Shown one piece after another: positions 19,523-33,714 of a stretch of DNA of 64,000 nt. Every line of letters begins with the position of its first letter. The stretch's first letter is position 1. The notes below the pieces were generated by a model. That model saw only the letters and a program-made list of their open reading frames with translations, was not told where the DNA came from and did not search any database. The position numbers and the translations under genes are program-made. The DNA comes from Photobacterium salinisoli (GTDB lineage Bacteria; Pseudomonadota; Gammaproteobacteria; Enterobacterales; Vibrionaceae). The stretch spans positions 1,674,001 to 1,738,000 of the forward strand of contig NZ_QZMS01000007.1 in NCBI RefSeq assembly GCF_003614885.1, in the 5' to 3' direction.

Positions 19523-19845
19523 CGATTGTGCCCTCCATGAAACAAGGGGCCAAGAGCACAGAATTATATTCTGCTGAACAGGCACATCCTTCTAATCGAA
19601 TCGGTGCGAAGCTGGGTAGTCGCGATGAATGTTCTCATTTAGGATAGGCCTAAAACCGCGCTACGTCAGGGCTTATGCCTGTTCATGAACTTTAGTTTTA
19701 GTATTCTGTAAGCCAGTTCAAAATCTTGCCCATCGCGAACCTTACTTTCATCCCTGAAGTTCCTATTGTAATAACACTCAATGTTAACCTCTTCACATTG
19801 CGTGTTTTGTTATACAATTCCCACTTTCTCATATCCGATCACGAC
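19523..19845. other. Divergent intergenic region between rssB and the LysR gene
   Basis: No gene. A TATAAT on the minus strand at 19563-19568 is a candidate -10 for rssB, with a leader of about 33 bases. On the plus strand TTCACA (19792-19797) and TACAAT (19813-19818) are a weak promoter candidate for the LysR gene. A TTACTTTCA...TGAAGT patch shows no clear operator. Confidence 0.35.
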
Positions 19846-20730
19846 ATGCCTATGAAGCTTGATGATTTAAATTTATTCCGCATTGTGGTTGAGGAAGGCA
19901 GCTATACCGCCGCCTCTCGCAAGCATCAGGTGCCTGTTGCCACACTCACCCGCCGTATACAGGCACTGGAAGACAGCCTGAATCTGCGTCTGTTAAACCG
20001 CCATGCACGCAAGCTGTCGCTGACTGAAGCTGGCCAGCAGTATTACCAACTGTGCACGCCCTTGCTTCAACAGTTACTGGATACCGCAGAAAATATTCAG
20101 GAAGAGTCCAGAGGAGCGAGCGGACGCCTCAAAATAGCGGCCCCGACCAACCTGAGCAAAGTCATGTTACAACCTATGCTCAACGCCTTCATGCTTGAAC
20201 ACCCGGCCATCAGTATTGAGCTGTTTCTGAGCAATGAACCTGAACAGCTCGATCCAACCGACTGGGATGTGATTTTCCGTGTCGGTCCGCAGCGTGATTC
20301 GGCATTAATTGCCCGTAAAATTAACGCAGTGGAAGATATACTGGTTGCCAGCCCAGACTATCTGCAACGCCACCCAACACTCAATCATGCGCAAGATCTG
20401 TCCAAGCACTCCCTGCTCAAAGGCTCTCCGCTGCTTCGATGGCGGCTCAGCAACAAAGATGGCGAAACCATCACGGTTAATGATAAGGGACGCTTCGAGT
20501 CCAATCAGCTGAATGTAGTCAGGAAAGCCTGCGTGGCCGGGCTGGGTATCACATTGATGCCAGATGCCATGCTTAAAAAATACATTCACAGTGGCGAACT
20601 GGTGCGAGTGCTGGATAACTGGTCAGCCAACCCGCGAAATGTCTATCTTCTTTATAATCACAAAGATCACCAGCCAGAGAAGCTGAGACTGTTTATTGAG
20701 TTCGCAAGTCACTTCTTCAGCACATCCTGA
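19846..20730 (+). CDS. LysR-family transcriptional regulator
   Basis: 294-residue LysR-type regulator starting at ATG 19846 (MPMKLDDLNLF); ATG 19852 is also possible. The N-terminal winged helix-turn-helix spans about residues 3-62 (FRIVVEEGSYTAASRKHQVPVATLTRRIQALEDSLNLRLLNR). A linker helix and a periplasmic-binding-protein-like effector domain follow. No adjacent divergent enzyme gene gives away its target; rssB upstream is divergent but about 320 bases away. Effector and regulon are unknown. Confidence 0.9.
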   Translation: MPMKLDDLNLFRIVVEEGSYTAASRKHQVPVATLTRRIQALEDSLNLRLLNRHARKLSLTEAGQQYYQLCTPLLQQLLDTAENIQEESRGASGRLKIAAPTNLSKVMLQPMLNAFMLEHPAISIELFLSNEPEQLDPTDWDVIFRVGPQRDSALIARKINAVEDILVASPDYLQRHPTLNHAQDLSKHSLLKGSPLLRWRLSNKDGETITVNDKGRFESNQLNVVRKACVAGLGITLMPDAMLKKYIHSGELVRVLDNWSANPRNVYLLYNHKDHQPEKLRLFIEFASHFFSTS

Positions 20731-20876
20731 GCCTACTCTCCTTGCCAACCGGCAGAAGCCCGTCTAAATGTTATATAACAAAGAACACGAAAGTGCCCGG
20801 ATATGCACGGACAGTGTTCTGAACAACAACCTGTAATACGTTGTGCGATCTGCACCCTAGATAACGAGGATAGGTT

Positions 20877-21476
20877 ATGATTCTGGGACATTTATTCGGG
20901 CTTTACACTCATCCCAAAAAAGAGTGGCACAACATTGATGAGCAACATGAGGGGGTGCAAAGCAGCCTTAGTCACATTCTGCTGATAGCCTTGCTTCCAC
21001 CCGTGTTTGCCTACATTTCCAGTGTGTTTATCGGCTGGCGTGTCGGGGCCGTTGATCCAATTTACCTGACACCGTCCAGTGCTCTGTTCATGTCTGTAGC
21101 CATGTACTTTGCCCTGATTGGCGGGGTATTTGCGCTCGCCTACCTGACCTACTGGATGAGCCACACCTTTGGTTCAACGCCGACCTATACACAGGCACTT
21201 GAACTGGCTGCTTACACAGCAACGCCTCTGTTTATGGTCAGCATCGCCGCCTTGTACCCTCAGTTATGGTTTCTGATGATGGCCGGACTGGTAGGTATCA
21301 CCTACTCGGTATACCTGCTATACACAGGTGTCCCTATTCTGATGCACATTCCGGAAGAGCGCGGCTTTATCTATGCCAGCTCGATTGTGACCTGTGGCCT
21401 GGTGCTGTTGGTTTCCATCATTGCCGGCTCTGTCATCCTCTGGAACATGGGATTAGGCCCACAGTTCAGCCACTAA
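20877..21476 (+). CDS. Yip1-family inner-membrane protein
   Basis: 199 residues with about five hydrophobic helices (ILLIALLPPVFAYISSVFIGW, ALFMSVAMYFALIGGVFALAYL and others). It starts with MILGHLFGLYTHPKKEW, typical of bacterial Yip1-domain proteins such as YohC. Function is unknown in bacteria. GAGGATAGGTT precedes the ATG. It is alone on its transcript and shares a bidirectional terminator with purF. Confidence 0.85.
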   Translation: MILGHLFGLYTHPKKEWHNIDEQHEGVQSSLSHILLIALLPPVFAYISSVFIGWRVGAVDPIYLTPSSALFMSVAMYFALIGGVFALAYLTYWMSHTFGSTPTYTQALELAAYTATPLFMVSIAALYPQLWFLMMAGLVGITYSVYLLYTGVPILMHIPEERGFIYASSIVTCGLVLLVSIIAGSVILWNMGLGPQFSH

Positions 21477-21498
21477 CCTATTCCGACTTTAACGCATC

Positions 21499-21530
21499 AA
21501 AAAAGGCAAGCTCCCGGAGCTTGCCTTTTT
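21499..21530. terminator. Bidirectional terminator between the Yip1 gene and purF
   Basis: AAAAAAGGCAAGCTC pairs with GAGCTTGCCTTTTT around CCG, with A and T runs on both sides. Confidence 0.9.
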
Positions 21531-21563
21531 GTGTCCAGACGCTGGTACTGACAATGAATGACG

Positions 21564-23081
21564 TTACACGCCTTCGTTATACAGCTCCAGGTTTGCCAAT
21601 TCCTGCTGAATCTCACGTTGCGTTTTGGCATCCTCGCTACGCAGTGTTTCCAGATACTCTAAGTACTGCTGATTCACATCGCCCGTGACATAGTTGCCAT
21701 TAAAGACGGAAGTTTCAAACAGTTTAATGTCAGGGTTGCCTTCTGCAACCGCATCCACCAGATCCTGCAAGTCCTGGAAAATCAGACCGTCTGCACCGAT
21801 CATCTTGCAGATTTCGTCCACTTCACGCCCATGCGCAATCAGTTCATTTGCGCTTGGCATATCAATGCCGTATACGTTAGGGAAACGAATTTCCGGCGCC
21901 GCAGAAGCCAGATAGACTTTTTTAGCACCTGCTTCACGCGCCATTTCAATGATTTGCTCAGAGGTGGTGCCACGTACAATCGAATCATCAATCAGGAGTA
22001 CACTTTTACCTTTGAATTCAGAACTGATCGCGTTCAGTTTACGGCGCACCGACTTACGGCGCAGCTGCTGACCCGGCATGATAAACGTACGGCCGACATA
22101 GCGGTTCTTCACAAAGCCCTGACGGTAAGGTTTATCAAGGGTACGGGCAATCTCCAGCGCACTGTCACAGGAGGTTTCCGGAATCGGGATAACCACATCA
22201 ATATCCAGATCATCCCACTCGCGCTTAATCTTCTCACCCAGCTTCTTACCCATATTCAGGCGAGCGCTGTACACAGAAATCTTATCAATGAAAGAGTCAG
22301 GACGGGCAAAATACACGAACTCGAACACACATGGGTTCAGAGCCGGATTCTCGGCACACTGCTCAGTGAACAGCTGGCCATCAAAAGTGATATAGACAGC
22401 CTCACCCGGTGCAACATCACGCATGAAATCAAAGCCAACCGCGTCCAGTGCCACCGATTCAGAGGCAACCATATACTCGACTTTACCTTCAACTTCACGC
22501 TTACCCAGACACAAAGGGCGAATGCCGTGCGGATCACGGAATGCCATCAGGCCATGTCCGATGACCATAGCCACAACGGCATAGGCACCGCGTACGGTTT
22601 TATGTACAGCGCGAATCGCTGCAAAGATGTCATCGGATGTCAGAGGGTAATTGGTTGCACCTTCCAGCTGATGGGCCAGAACGTTCAACAGAATTTCCGA
22701 GTCGGAAGAGGTGTTAACATGACGGCGAGCCTGCTCAAAGAGCGAATCTCTGATATCAGCTGCGTTGGTCAGGTTACCATTGTGCGCCAGTGAAATACCG
22801 TAAGGGGAGTTCACATAAAAAGGCTGAGCTTCTGAAGCACTTGAGCTGCCCGCGGTAGGGTAACGAACGTGCCCAAGCCCTACAGTCCCCTGCAGGCGCT
22901 GCATGTGTTTTGCTTCGAATACGTCACGCACCAGGCCATTGGCCTTGCGCAGACGGAAACGATTGCTTTCCAGGGTAACAATACCGGCAGCATCCTGGCC
23001 ACGGTGCTGCAGCACGGTCAGTGCATCATAAATAGACTGGTTAACCGGGGTGTTTCCCACGATTCCGACAATACCACACAT
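21564..23081 (-). CDS. purF: Amidophosphoribosyltransferase
   Basis: 505-residue enzyme for the first committed step of purine synthesis (PRPP plus glutamine to phosphoribosylamine). Cys2 (MCGIVGIVG) is the N-terminal nucleophile of the glutaminase domain, followed by [10 protein letters not shown] and the LAHNGNLTN loop. The C-terminal phosphoribosyltransferase domain has the PRPP loop [14 protein letters not shown]. It is second in the cvpA-purF operon. The 103 bases between cvpA and purF hold a strong inverted repeat. Confidence 0.97.
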   Translation of the reverse strand: MCGIVGIVGNTPVNQSIYDALTVLQHRGQDAAGIVTLESNRFRLRKANGLVRDVFEAKHMQRLQGTVGLGHVRYPTAGSSSASEAQPFYVNSPYGISLAHNGNLTNAADIRDSLFEQARRHVNTSSDSEILLNVLAHQLEGATNYPLTSDDIFAAIRAVHKTVRGAYAVVAMVIGHGLMAFRDPHGIRPLCLGKREVEGKVEYMVASESVALDAVGFDFMRDVAPGEAVYITFDGQLFTEQCAENPALNPCVFEFVYFARPDSFIDKISVYSARLNMGKKLGEKIKREWDDLDIDVVIPIPETSCDSALEIARTLDKPYRQGFVKNRYVGRTFIMPGQQLRRKSVRRKLNAISSEFKGKSVLLIDDSIVRGTTSEQIIEMAREAGAKKVYLASAAPEIRFPNVYGIDMPSANELIAHGREVDEICKMIGADGLIFQDLQDLVDAVAEGNPDIKLFETSVFNGNYVTGDVNQQYLEYLETLRSEDAKTQREIQQELANLELYNEGV

Positions 23082-23110
23082 GTCCTAAATCCTCGTCATG
23101 GATCATCAAT

Positions 23111-23169
23111 AATTGCATTGAGTAACAATACGTTAGTTTTTTGCCCTCATACGGTTACTCAATGCAATT
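23111..23169 (-). repeat. 16-bp perfect inverted repeat in the cvpA-purF intergenic region
   Basis: AATTGCATTGAGTAAC (23111-23126) and its exact reverse complement (23154-23169) flank a 27-base spacer. In the cvpA-purF mRNA this would form a long hairpin ending about 30 bases before the purF start. There is no U-tract after it, so it is not a standard terminator. Confidence 0.85.
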
Positions 23170-23184
23170 AATATAAATCCGGCG

Positions 23185-23676
23185 CTATAACGCGCCGGGA
23201 AGAAAACTGGAACTCTCTTTCAGGTAAGAGAAAAACCACTCAATTACCACGCCAAACTGCGGGATTAACTGCGACGCCTGCCACCATTCTGCGTCAGCAA
23301 AACCGGTAAAGGCATCCAGAAAAAACAGCACAGCAGCAATGATAAGCACACCGCGAAGGGCACCAAATACGATCCCCAGCACCCTATCGGTACCGGACAA
23401 ACCGGTTTTCTGCACCAGCTGCCCGATCACGTAATTCACTACCGCTCCCACAATCAGTGTGGCAATAAACAATACCGCGATAGCACTGCCATTTCGTATG
23501 AGCTCATCCTGAATATTGGTGAAATACACCGCCAGTTCTTTGTAAAAATTGCTGGCCACAAAAAATGCTGCAAACCAAATCACCAGCGACAGCGCTTCCT
23601 TCACAAAACCACGGATCAAACTGACCAGTGAAGAAAAGGCAATCACCCCTAAAATGACATAATCAATCCAGATCAT
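23185..23676 (-). CDS. cvpA: CvpA family inner-membrane protein
   Basis: 163-residue protein with four predicted membrane helices ([32 protein letters not shown] opening, [27 protein letters not shown]). CvpA is known from colicin V secretion and envelope stress tolerance; its molecular role is still unclear. It is co-transcribed with purF behind a PurR-like operator, the conserved enteric and vibrio arrangement. Confidence 0.93.
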   Translation of the reverse strand: MIWIDYVILGVIAFSSLVSLIRGFVKEALSLVIWFAAFFVASNFYKELAVYFTNIQDELIRNGSAIAVLFIATLIVGAVVNYVIGQLVQKTGLSGTDRVLGIVFGALRGVLIIAAVLFFLDAFTGFADAEWWQASQLIPQFGVVIEWFFSYLKESSSFLPGAL

Positions 23677-23705
23677 CTTCTACTTAATTCTTGTTGTTGG
23701 CGCGT

Positions 23706-23742
23706 ATTCTAACAGAAAAAATCAGAACGCAAACGTTTACCT
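23706..23742 (-). promoter_or_regulatory. cvpA-purF promoter overlapped by a PurR-like operator
   Basis: The palindrome ACGCAAACGTTTACCT (23727-23742) matches the PurR consensus. On the minus strand its TTGCGT (23727-23732) is also a -35 element, 15 bases from TAGAAT (23706-23711). Binding would block RNA polymerase directly. The operator runs into the last codon of dedD. Confidence 0.78.
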
Positions 23743-24301
23743 AAGGGTTGAGTGGGTTAAATCTGAGCAATTGCCCGTTAAGCCCGGTAAGTTTACGCAA
23801 ATCGTCTGCTTTCCCTGACAGTTTATCTTTGTCGATCTCGGGCCCGACCACAACACGGGCCAAATCACCTGGTTTCAGCTGTTTTGGCAGAACGTGCGCC
23901 TGATAGCCTTTGCTTCTCAGTTTTTCAACCAGCTGATGCGCATTCTCGAAATTACGGAATACCCCCAGCTGTATTACCCAGCCACTGTCCGTATTGCCCG
24001 GTTGCGGTTCGCCGACAGGCTGCGGCTTGACGTTAACAGGCTCGGATACCGACTCGGGCAGTGCTGGTTCTCCGGCAATTTGCTCCGTCACGGCCATAGG
24101 GGGTAATTCGGCCTCTGCATCGACGGGTTCCGGAATCGCCGTCACCTTGTCCCCATTATCGATCTGAGGCTGCAGAGGAATACTGGCAAACTGCTCCTGG
24201 AAGTGCTGCTTTTTGCCATCAAAAAAATCAGGCAGAAAAATCACACCGATTGCGACCAGTACGATAGTACCGACCAGGCGACTTTGAAATTTACTCGCCA
24301 C
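23741..24301 (-). CDS. dedD: DedD, SPOR-domain cell-division protein
   Basis: 186 residues: N-terminal single membrane anchor (VGTIVLVAIGVIFLPDFF), a Pro/Glu-rich linker, and a C-terminal SPOR domain at about 105-183 (GWVIQLGVFRNFENAHQLVEKLRSKGYQAHV... RVVVGPEIDKDKL). SPOR domains bind denuded septal peptidoglycan. GTG 24301 is the start; E. coli dedD also starts with GTG and the first residues (MASKFQSRLVGTIVLVA) match. folC stops 2 bases upstream, so the genes are coupled. Confidence 0.92.
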   Translation of the reverse strand: MASKFQSRLVGTIVLVAIGVIFLPDFFDGKKQHFQEQFASIPLQPQIDNGDKVTAIPEPVDAEAELPPMAVTEQIAGEPALPESVSEPVNVKPQPVGEPQPGNTDSGWVIQLGVFRNFENAHQLVEKLRSKGYQAHVLPKQLKPGDLARVVVGPEIDKDKLSGKADDLRKLTGLNGQLLRFNPLNP

Positions 24302-24303
24302 AC

Positions 24304-25587
24304 TTACTCCTGTGTCTTAATGTAGCTGGACACTTCGCCAACTGTGTAAAACGAACCAAAGACAATCACGACATCTTCAGGTTGCGCCATCATTAATGCC
24401 GCCTGATAAGCCAGTTCAGGGGCAGTATACAACTCGCCCTCAAACGTCAGATGCTCAGCAATTTCCTGAGCAGACGCTGCGCGAGGACCTGTGAGCGAAG
24501 CCGGATACCAGGCATCCACTACCGTCTTCATTTCAATCAGAGTGGATGGAATATCTTTATCACGCAGCATTCCCACCACACCATGAATCTTGCCCACCGG
24601 GCGGACATTTTTTAGCGCCTTAAGCTGACGGGCCAGATAATTTGCCGAATGCGGATTATGGGCCACATCAAGCAAAATCAGCGGATTATCCGCTACCGTT
24701 TCCATACGGCCGGCAAGGCGCACTTTGGCTAAACCGGACACAATATGCTGATCACTGATCTCCAGATCCGCAACACCAAGTGCCATCAGTGCAGTGGCCG
24801 CGTTCGGCAAAGGCAAAGCTGGCAGAGGCAGTTGCTCCATGTCGAATGCACCGCACTTCCAGTTCCAGGTCTCACCTGTCTGCTCGTAGGTATACTGATA
24901 GCCAACCTGATACAACTCAGCACCAATGCTGTCCGCATGCGCAGCCACGGAAGCTGGCGGATTTGGCTGACCACAAACGGCGGGCTTCTCGGCGCGGAAA
25001 ATACCGGCTTTCTCATAGCCAATCACTTCAATATCGCTTCCCAGCCAGTCGACATGATCAATGGCCAGGCTGGTAATAACCGAAACATCGTGATCCACAA
25101 TATTGGTCGCATCCAACCGGCCACCCAGCCCCACTTCTAACACCACAACATCCACCTGATGGGTCTTAAAAAGGTGTAGCGCAGCCAGTGTACCGAATTC
25201 GAACAGGCTCAGGCTGGTGTCTTGCCGGTATGATTCTACCGCCGCAAACGCCTGGCTGTGTTCGCTGTCATCCAGCTCCTGACCATTTATGCGCACCCGC
25301 TCGTTGTAGCGCACCAAATGCGGTGAGCTGTACACACCCACACTGTATCCCGCCTGCAGCAGGATGGCTTCAAGAATGGCACAGGTCGATCCTTTACCAT
25401 TGGTGCCCGCAACAGTAATCACAGTCGGTGCCGGTTTACGTAATCCGGCCCGCTCACCCACGGCCTGTACACGATCCAGCCCCAGATCGATGGCACTGGT
25501 GTGAAGGTTTTCCAGATAAAGCAGCCAGTCATTTAGCGGTGAAGTAGCCGAAGGAACAGATTGCGGCGTTGCAGAGGAATCAGACAT
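24304..25587 (-). CDS. folC: Bifunctional dihydrofolate / folylpolyglutamate synthase
   Basis: 427-residue Mur-ligase-fold enzyme that adds glutamate to dihydropteroate and polyglutamates to folates. The P-loop is VAGTNGKGST, followed by SPHLVRYNERVRING, EVGLGGRLDATN and the C-terminal LDVAHNPHSA. It lies between accD and dedD as in E. coli. A 205-base gap with the accD terminator separates it from accD. Confidence 0.95.
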   Translation of the reverse strand: MSDSSATPQSVPSATSPLNDWLLYLENLHTSAIDLGLDRVQAVGERAGLRKPAPTVITVAGTNGKGSTCAILEAILLQAGYSVGVYSSPHLVRYNERVRINGQELDDSEHSQAFAAVESYRQDTSLSLFEFGTLAALHLFKTHQVDVVVLEVGLGGRLDATNIVDHDVSVITSLAIDHVDWLGSDIEVIGYEKAGIFRAEKPAVCGQPNPPASVAAHADSIGAELYQVGYQYTYEQTGETWNWKCGAFDMEQLPLPALPLPNAATALMALGVADLEISDQHIVSGLAKVRLAGRMETVADNPLILLDVAHNPHSANYLARQLKALKNVRPVGKIHGVVGMLRDKDIPSTLIEMKTVVDAWYPASLTGPRAASAQEIAEHLTFEGELYTAPELAYQAALMMAQPEDVVIVFGSFYTVGEVSSYIKTQE

Positions 25588-25752
25588 GTAACAGCACTAA
25601 CTAATGTAATTAAGATGATGTCGCTTAATGTAGCATGAAGTACGCAGAATTTAACGGTTGAGAGCCAAACGAAGAAAGGAAATGTGGAACAATAACGGTA
25701 TTTGCCTGACTGGCAGACCGCTTTTCACTTCAGCCTGACATTTGTCTGCGCG

Positions 25753-25788
25753 AAAAAAACGCCCGGTATACAACCGGGCGCTTTTTTT
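25753..25788 (-). terminator. Rho-independent terminator of accD
   Basis: Stem GCCCGGT (25761-25767) with ACCGGGC (25773-25779), flanked by seven A and seven T residues. On the minus strand it follows the accD stop by only 4 bases. Confidence 0.9.
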
Positions 25789-25792
25789 CGTC

Positions 25793-26734
25793 TTAAGCTT
25801 TGTCTTCCGCAGACTCGGCATTGCTGTCAGCTTCTACGTCTGCTGACACCTGCGTTTCCCTTTCAACAGGTACCACAAGCGGGGATTCAGCATTCATCAT
25901 CTTGGCCAGCAGGCCGCCAATACGCTGACGCATTTCACGGCGGTCAACAATCATATCAATCGCGCCATGCTCCAGCAGGAATTCACTGCGCTGGAAGCCT
26001 TCCGGTAATTTCTCGCGTACTGTCTGCTCGATTACACGCTGTCCGGCAAAGCCAATCAATGCCTTCGGTTCACCGATGTTGATGTCACCCAGCATCGCCA
26101 GACTGGCAGATACCCCACCCATAGTCGGGTCTGTCAGTACAGAGAAGAAAGGCAGGCCTTTCGCCGACAAACGCTCCAGTGCCGCACTGGTTTTCGCCAT
26201 TTGCATCAGAGACATCAGCGCTTCCTGCATACGGGCACCGCCGCTGGCAGAGAAGCAAACCAGACCGCAGTTATTGGCGATGGCTTCATCAACCGCGCGA
26301 ACAAACTTGGCACCGACAACTGAACCCATAGAGCCGCCCATGAAGGAGAACTCAAACGCACAGGCAACCACAGGCTGCTGCAACAATGTCCCTTTCATTG
26401 CCACCAGCGCATCTTTCTCACCACTGGCTTTCTGGGCTGCAGCAAGACGGTCTTTGTATTTCTTTGAATCACGGAATTTCAGGTGATCTTTAGGTTCCAG
26501 CTCCGCAGCAATTTCCACCTGGCCTTCTTCATCAAGGAAGGTTTCCAGACGGCGACGGGCTTTCATTCGCATGTGGTGATCACACTTCGGGCAAACTTCC
26601 AGATTGCGCTCAAGATCAGCGTAATACAGTACCTGTTCACAAGAGGTACATTTCGTCCATACCCCTTCAGGGATAGATGCTTTACGAGACGTTACAATGT
26701 TGCTTTTTGTGAGGATCTTTTCAAGCCAGCTCAT
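25793..26734 (-). CDS. accD: Acetyl-CoA carboxylase carboxyltransferase subunit beta
   Basis: 313-residue subunit that, with AccA, moves the carboxyl group from biotin to acetyl-CoA to make malonyl-CoA. The N-terminal four-cysteine zinc ribbon is seen in WTKCTSCEQ and EVCPKCDHH. The crotonase-like core has [21 protein letters not shown] and [11 protein letters not shown] short acidic C-terminal tail ends the protein. ATG 26734 with AAGG 7 bases upstream is preferred over the frame start at 26773. Confidence 0.96.
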   Translation of the reverse strand: MSWLEKILTKSNIVTSRKASIPEGVWTKCTSCEQVLYYADLERNLEVCPKCDHHMRMKARRRLETFLDEEGQVEIAAELEPKDHLKFRDSKKYKDRLAAAQKASGEKDALVAMKGTLLQQPVVACAFEFSFMGGSMGSVVGAKFVRAVDEAIANNCGLVCFSASGGARMQEALMSLMQMAKTSAALERLSAKGLPFFSVLTDPTMGGVSASLAMLGDINIGEPKALIGFAGQRVIEQTVREKLPEGFQRSEFLLEHGAIDMIVDRREMRQRIGGLLAKMMNAESPLVVPVERETQVSADVEADSNAESAEDKA

Positions 26735-27012
26735 GAATGACCTTTCATTTACATCTCCCCCGCCCTGTGGCAAGGGATAATCAATTCGATAATTTCAAGT
26801 CCGGAATTAAAACACAAACTCGTCTAAGTGTAGATAAAAAACTGGTTGTACCTTGAGGAAATAGAGTGTTAACGGGATCTTAGCTCAAGAAACTTGACCG
26901 ACCAGTTAGAGCCCTTTTGAACCCCTCTCGCTCAGATTTCACTCAATTGTTGCAGACCTTGCCTGCGTGACAACCGCTCAGCGCGCCACAGCCAGTCAAA
27001 AGGACCATCCGC

Positions 27013-27792
27013 TCACAAAAAGAGCGGGCCTGCAGGGACACAGGGCAAATCATAGACCTCAGGATAATCCACTTCAACCAGATACAACCCTTCCGCTTTG
27101 GCGGTCGCACCCGCTAACGTACGATCTTTCTTCGCCAGTAGCCACTGAATCCATTCAGGTTTTTCTTCGCCACGTCCCACTTTAATCAGGCTGCCTGTGA
27201 TATTACGCACCATATGATGAACAAAGGCATTGGCTTTGATATCAATGATGACGTAATGACCCTGACGGGTGACATTCAGGTGCATCACATTACGCCACGG
27301 GCTGCGGGACTGGCAAAACACCGCCCGGAACGAGGTAAAGTCATTCTCGCCCAGCAGGTACTGTCCGGCCTGATGCATTTTATCTGCATCCAGTTCACCG
27401 TGATAATGGCTGATACCCGAACCAAGGATAGCAGGCCGCAGCGCATGATTGTAAATGACATAGCGATAACGTCTGGCTGTGGCGCTGAAACGGGCATGGA
27501 ACTCATCCGGCACTTCCTTTGCCCAGCGCACAGCGATGTCTTTGGGCAAATGGGCGTTGGTTCCCATCGTCCAAGCCACCAGCTTGCGCGGTGTCTCACA
27601 ATCAAAGTGCACCACTTGCCCGGTACCGTGCACACCGGCATCGGTACGACCGGCACATTGTACCTCTATCGTTTGATTGGCAATCTTGCTCAGCGCTTTT
27701 TCCAGTCTGCCCTGCACACTGTCAACGTCGCGCTGACGCTGCCAACCAAAATAGCGGCTCCCGTCGTACTCAATTCCTAAGGCAATTCGCAT
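27013..27792 (-). CDS. truA: tRNA pseudouridine(38-40) synthase TruA
   Basis: 259-residue enzyme that makes pseudouridine at positions 38-40 of the anticodon arm. The catalytic aspartate is Asp51 in [28 protein letters not shown] at the start and [13 protein letters not shown] later are family signatures. It lies between fimV and accD, as in vibrios; a terminator behind fimV suggests at least partly separate transcription. Confidence 0.96.
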   Translation of the reverse strand: MRIALGIEYDGSRYFGWQRQRDVDSVQGRLEKALSKIANQTIEVQCAGRTDAGVHGTGQVVHFDCETPRKLVAWTMGTNAHLPKDIAVRWAKEVPDEFHARFSATARRYRYVIYNHALRPAILGSGISHYHGELDADKMHQAGQYLLGENDFTSFRAVFCQSRSPWRNVMHLNVTRQGHYVIIDIKANAFVHHMVRNITGSLIKVGRGEEKPEWIQWLLAKKDRTLAGATAKAEGLYLVEVDYPEVYDLPCVPAGPLFL

Positions 27793-27871
27793 GTCTGCAC
27801 TCTTACTTGTCTGAAATACCTGCCAGCGAGTCCGCCAGCAAAGCGAAAGCAGAGATTATAAAAAAAGCGCT

Positions 27872-27903
27872 AAAAGAAAAGAAGTCCGCATAAGCGGACT
27901 TCC
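27872..27903 (-). terminator. Rho-independent terminator of fimV
   Basis: Perfect 9-bp stem GAAGTCCGC (27882-27890) with GCGGACTTC (27895-27903), loop ATAA. On the minus strand it is followed by TTTTCTTTT. Confidence 0.8.
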
Positions 27904-27923
27904 TGTTCAGTCTGATGAAATGA

Positions 27924-32432
<4,509 letters not shown>

Positions 32433-32621
32433 TGCCTGCTGTCCTCTCTGGCAGAGATAGTAAACTAGGAATTCTTCGGCCTGTAGCCAGAATACTTGAG
32501 CGTAAATGCAAAACGACAGGCGTTTGTGAACATTAAAAGTGATTGTTGCCTGCCATGGCTTGATGTCAATCACCATGCCCGGCTTTTACTGTGAAGATCA
32601 AGAAATTGGCTAAAGGAATGC

Positions 32622-32689
32622 AAAGGCGTGCCCATTGGCACACCTTTGATTCGTCAGGAAGTTCCGGCCGTTTGGCCGCCGGAACTTCC
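32622..32689. terminator. Two adjacent hairpins downstream of asd
   Basis: A perfect 12-bp stem GGAAGTTCCGGC (32657-32668) with its complement at 32678-32689 lies 11 bases past the asd stop. A second stem AAAGGCGTGCC/GGCACACCTTT (32622-32647, one G-T) follows. Neither has a strong U-tract; together they probably end or stabilise the pdxB-asd mRNA. Confidence 0.55.
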
Positions 32690-32700
32690 CGCTATGCATC

Positions 32701-33714
32701 TTACAGGTATTCCTGGATCAGTTTCTCTGCAATCTGCACGCTGTTGGTAGCAGCGCCTTTACGGACATTATCCGCCACCACCCACATATTCAGCCCACAG
32801 GGGTGGCTGATGTCTTCGCGGATACGGCCAACCATGACATGGTTTTTACCGATGGCGTCCACCACCTGAGTCGGATACTCGTTGCCATGGAACACTTCGA
32901 TACCATCAGCATTTTCCAGCAGGCTGATCACTTCTTCAATGATCACAGGCTGGCAGGTTTCCACATGCACCGCTTCCGCATGGCCGTAAAATACCGGCAC
33001 GCGGACACAAGTCGGGTTCACACGGATATTGGCATCGCCCAGAATTTTCTGGGTTTCCCACACCATTTTCATTTCTTCTTTGGTGTAGCCGTTATCCATG
33101 AACTCATCGATTTGCGGCAGGCAGTTAAAGGCAATCTGCTTAGAGTACACTTTGTTTTCAACCGGCAAACCGTTCAGCAGCTTGGAGGTCTGGCCCGCCA
33201 GTTCGTTTACGCCATTCTTGCCAGAGCCGGAAACAGACTGGTAAGTCGCCACGTTGATCCGGTCAATGCCATAAGCATCATGAATCGGCTTCAGGGCCAC
33301 CAGCATCTGAATCGTCGAACAGTTCGGGTTCGCCACTATGTTGCGATTACGAAAATCGGCCAGTGCTTCCGGGTTCACTTCCGGCACAACCAGCGGAATT
33401 TCAGGGTCGTAACGGAAGCATGAGGTATTATCAATCACCACCACACCCGCGTCGGCGGCAATGGGCGCCCAATGTTCAGAGGCTTCAGAACCGGCAGAAA
33501 ACAATGCCAGCTGCACCTGCGTCCAGTCGAAGTCTTCGACATTAGTCACGCGGGCACTTTTGCCCTTAAACCGCAGCGTCTTGCCCGCACCGCGCTCTGA
33601 GGCGAGCAGATACAGGTTACGGACAGGAAAATTACGCTCCTCCAGCACTTCGACCATGGCTTCCCCAACAGCACCGGTGGCTCCGAGAATGGCAATATCA
33701 AATTCCTGACTCAT
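32701..33714 (-). CDS. asd: Aspartate-semialdehyde dehydrogenase
   Basis: 337-residue NADP-dependent enzyme that makes aspartate semialdehyde for lysine/diaminopimelate, threonine and methionine. The N-terminal nucleotide loop is [12 protein letters not shown]. The catalytic cysteine is Cys132 in NPNCSTIQM, and the substrate arginine region is SGSGKNGV...[15 protein letters not shown] ([11 protein letters not shown]). In E. coli the equivalent slot holds the inactive paralogue usg. Here the active-site cysteine is intact, so I call asd. The ATG overlaps the pdxB stop by four bases (ATGA), so it is coupled. Confidence 0.92.
   Translation of the reverse strand: MSQEFDIAILGATGAVGEAMVEVLEERNFPVRNLYLLASERGAGKTLRFKGKSARVTNVEDFDWTQVQLALFSAGSEASEHWAPIAADAGVVVIDNTSCFRYDPEIPLVVPEVNPEALADFRNRNIVANPNCSTIQMLVALKPIHDAYGIDRINVATYQSVSGSGKNGVNELAGQTSKLLNGLPVENKVYSKQIAFNCLPQIDEFMDNGYTKEEMKMVWETQKILGDANIRVNPTCVRVPVFYGHAEAVHVETCQPVIIEEVISLLENADGIEVFHGNEYPTQVVDAIGKNHVMVGRIREDISHPCGLNMWVVADNVRKGAATNSVQIAEKLIQEYL

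Noticed and set aside
21831..22793. 320-codon open frame opposite purF
   Set aside because: Antisense shadow of purF; His/Arg/Thr-rich with no ribosome site and no recognisable domain.
25235..25243. GGCGGTAGA on the minus strand, similar to the RfaH ops core
   Set aside because: It lies inside folC coding sequence, lacks the following CnT of ops and is not in an operon leader.
27009..27027. CCGCTC/GAGCGG hairpin at the truA 3' end as a terminator
   Set aside because: The U-rich bases lie in the loop and not after the stem, so it does not fit an intrinsic terminator.
32701..33714. Usg (inactive Asd paralogue) instead of Asd
   Set aside because: The position equals E. coli usg, but the catalytic cysteine and the SGSGKNGV and NPTCVRVPV motifs are intact, so active Asd is more likely.
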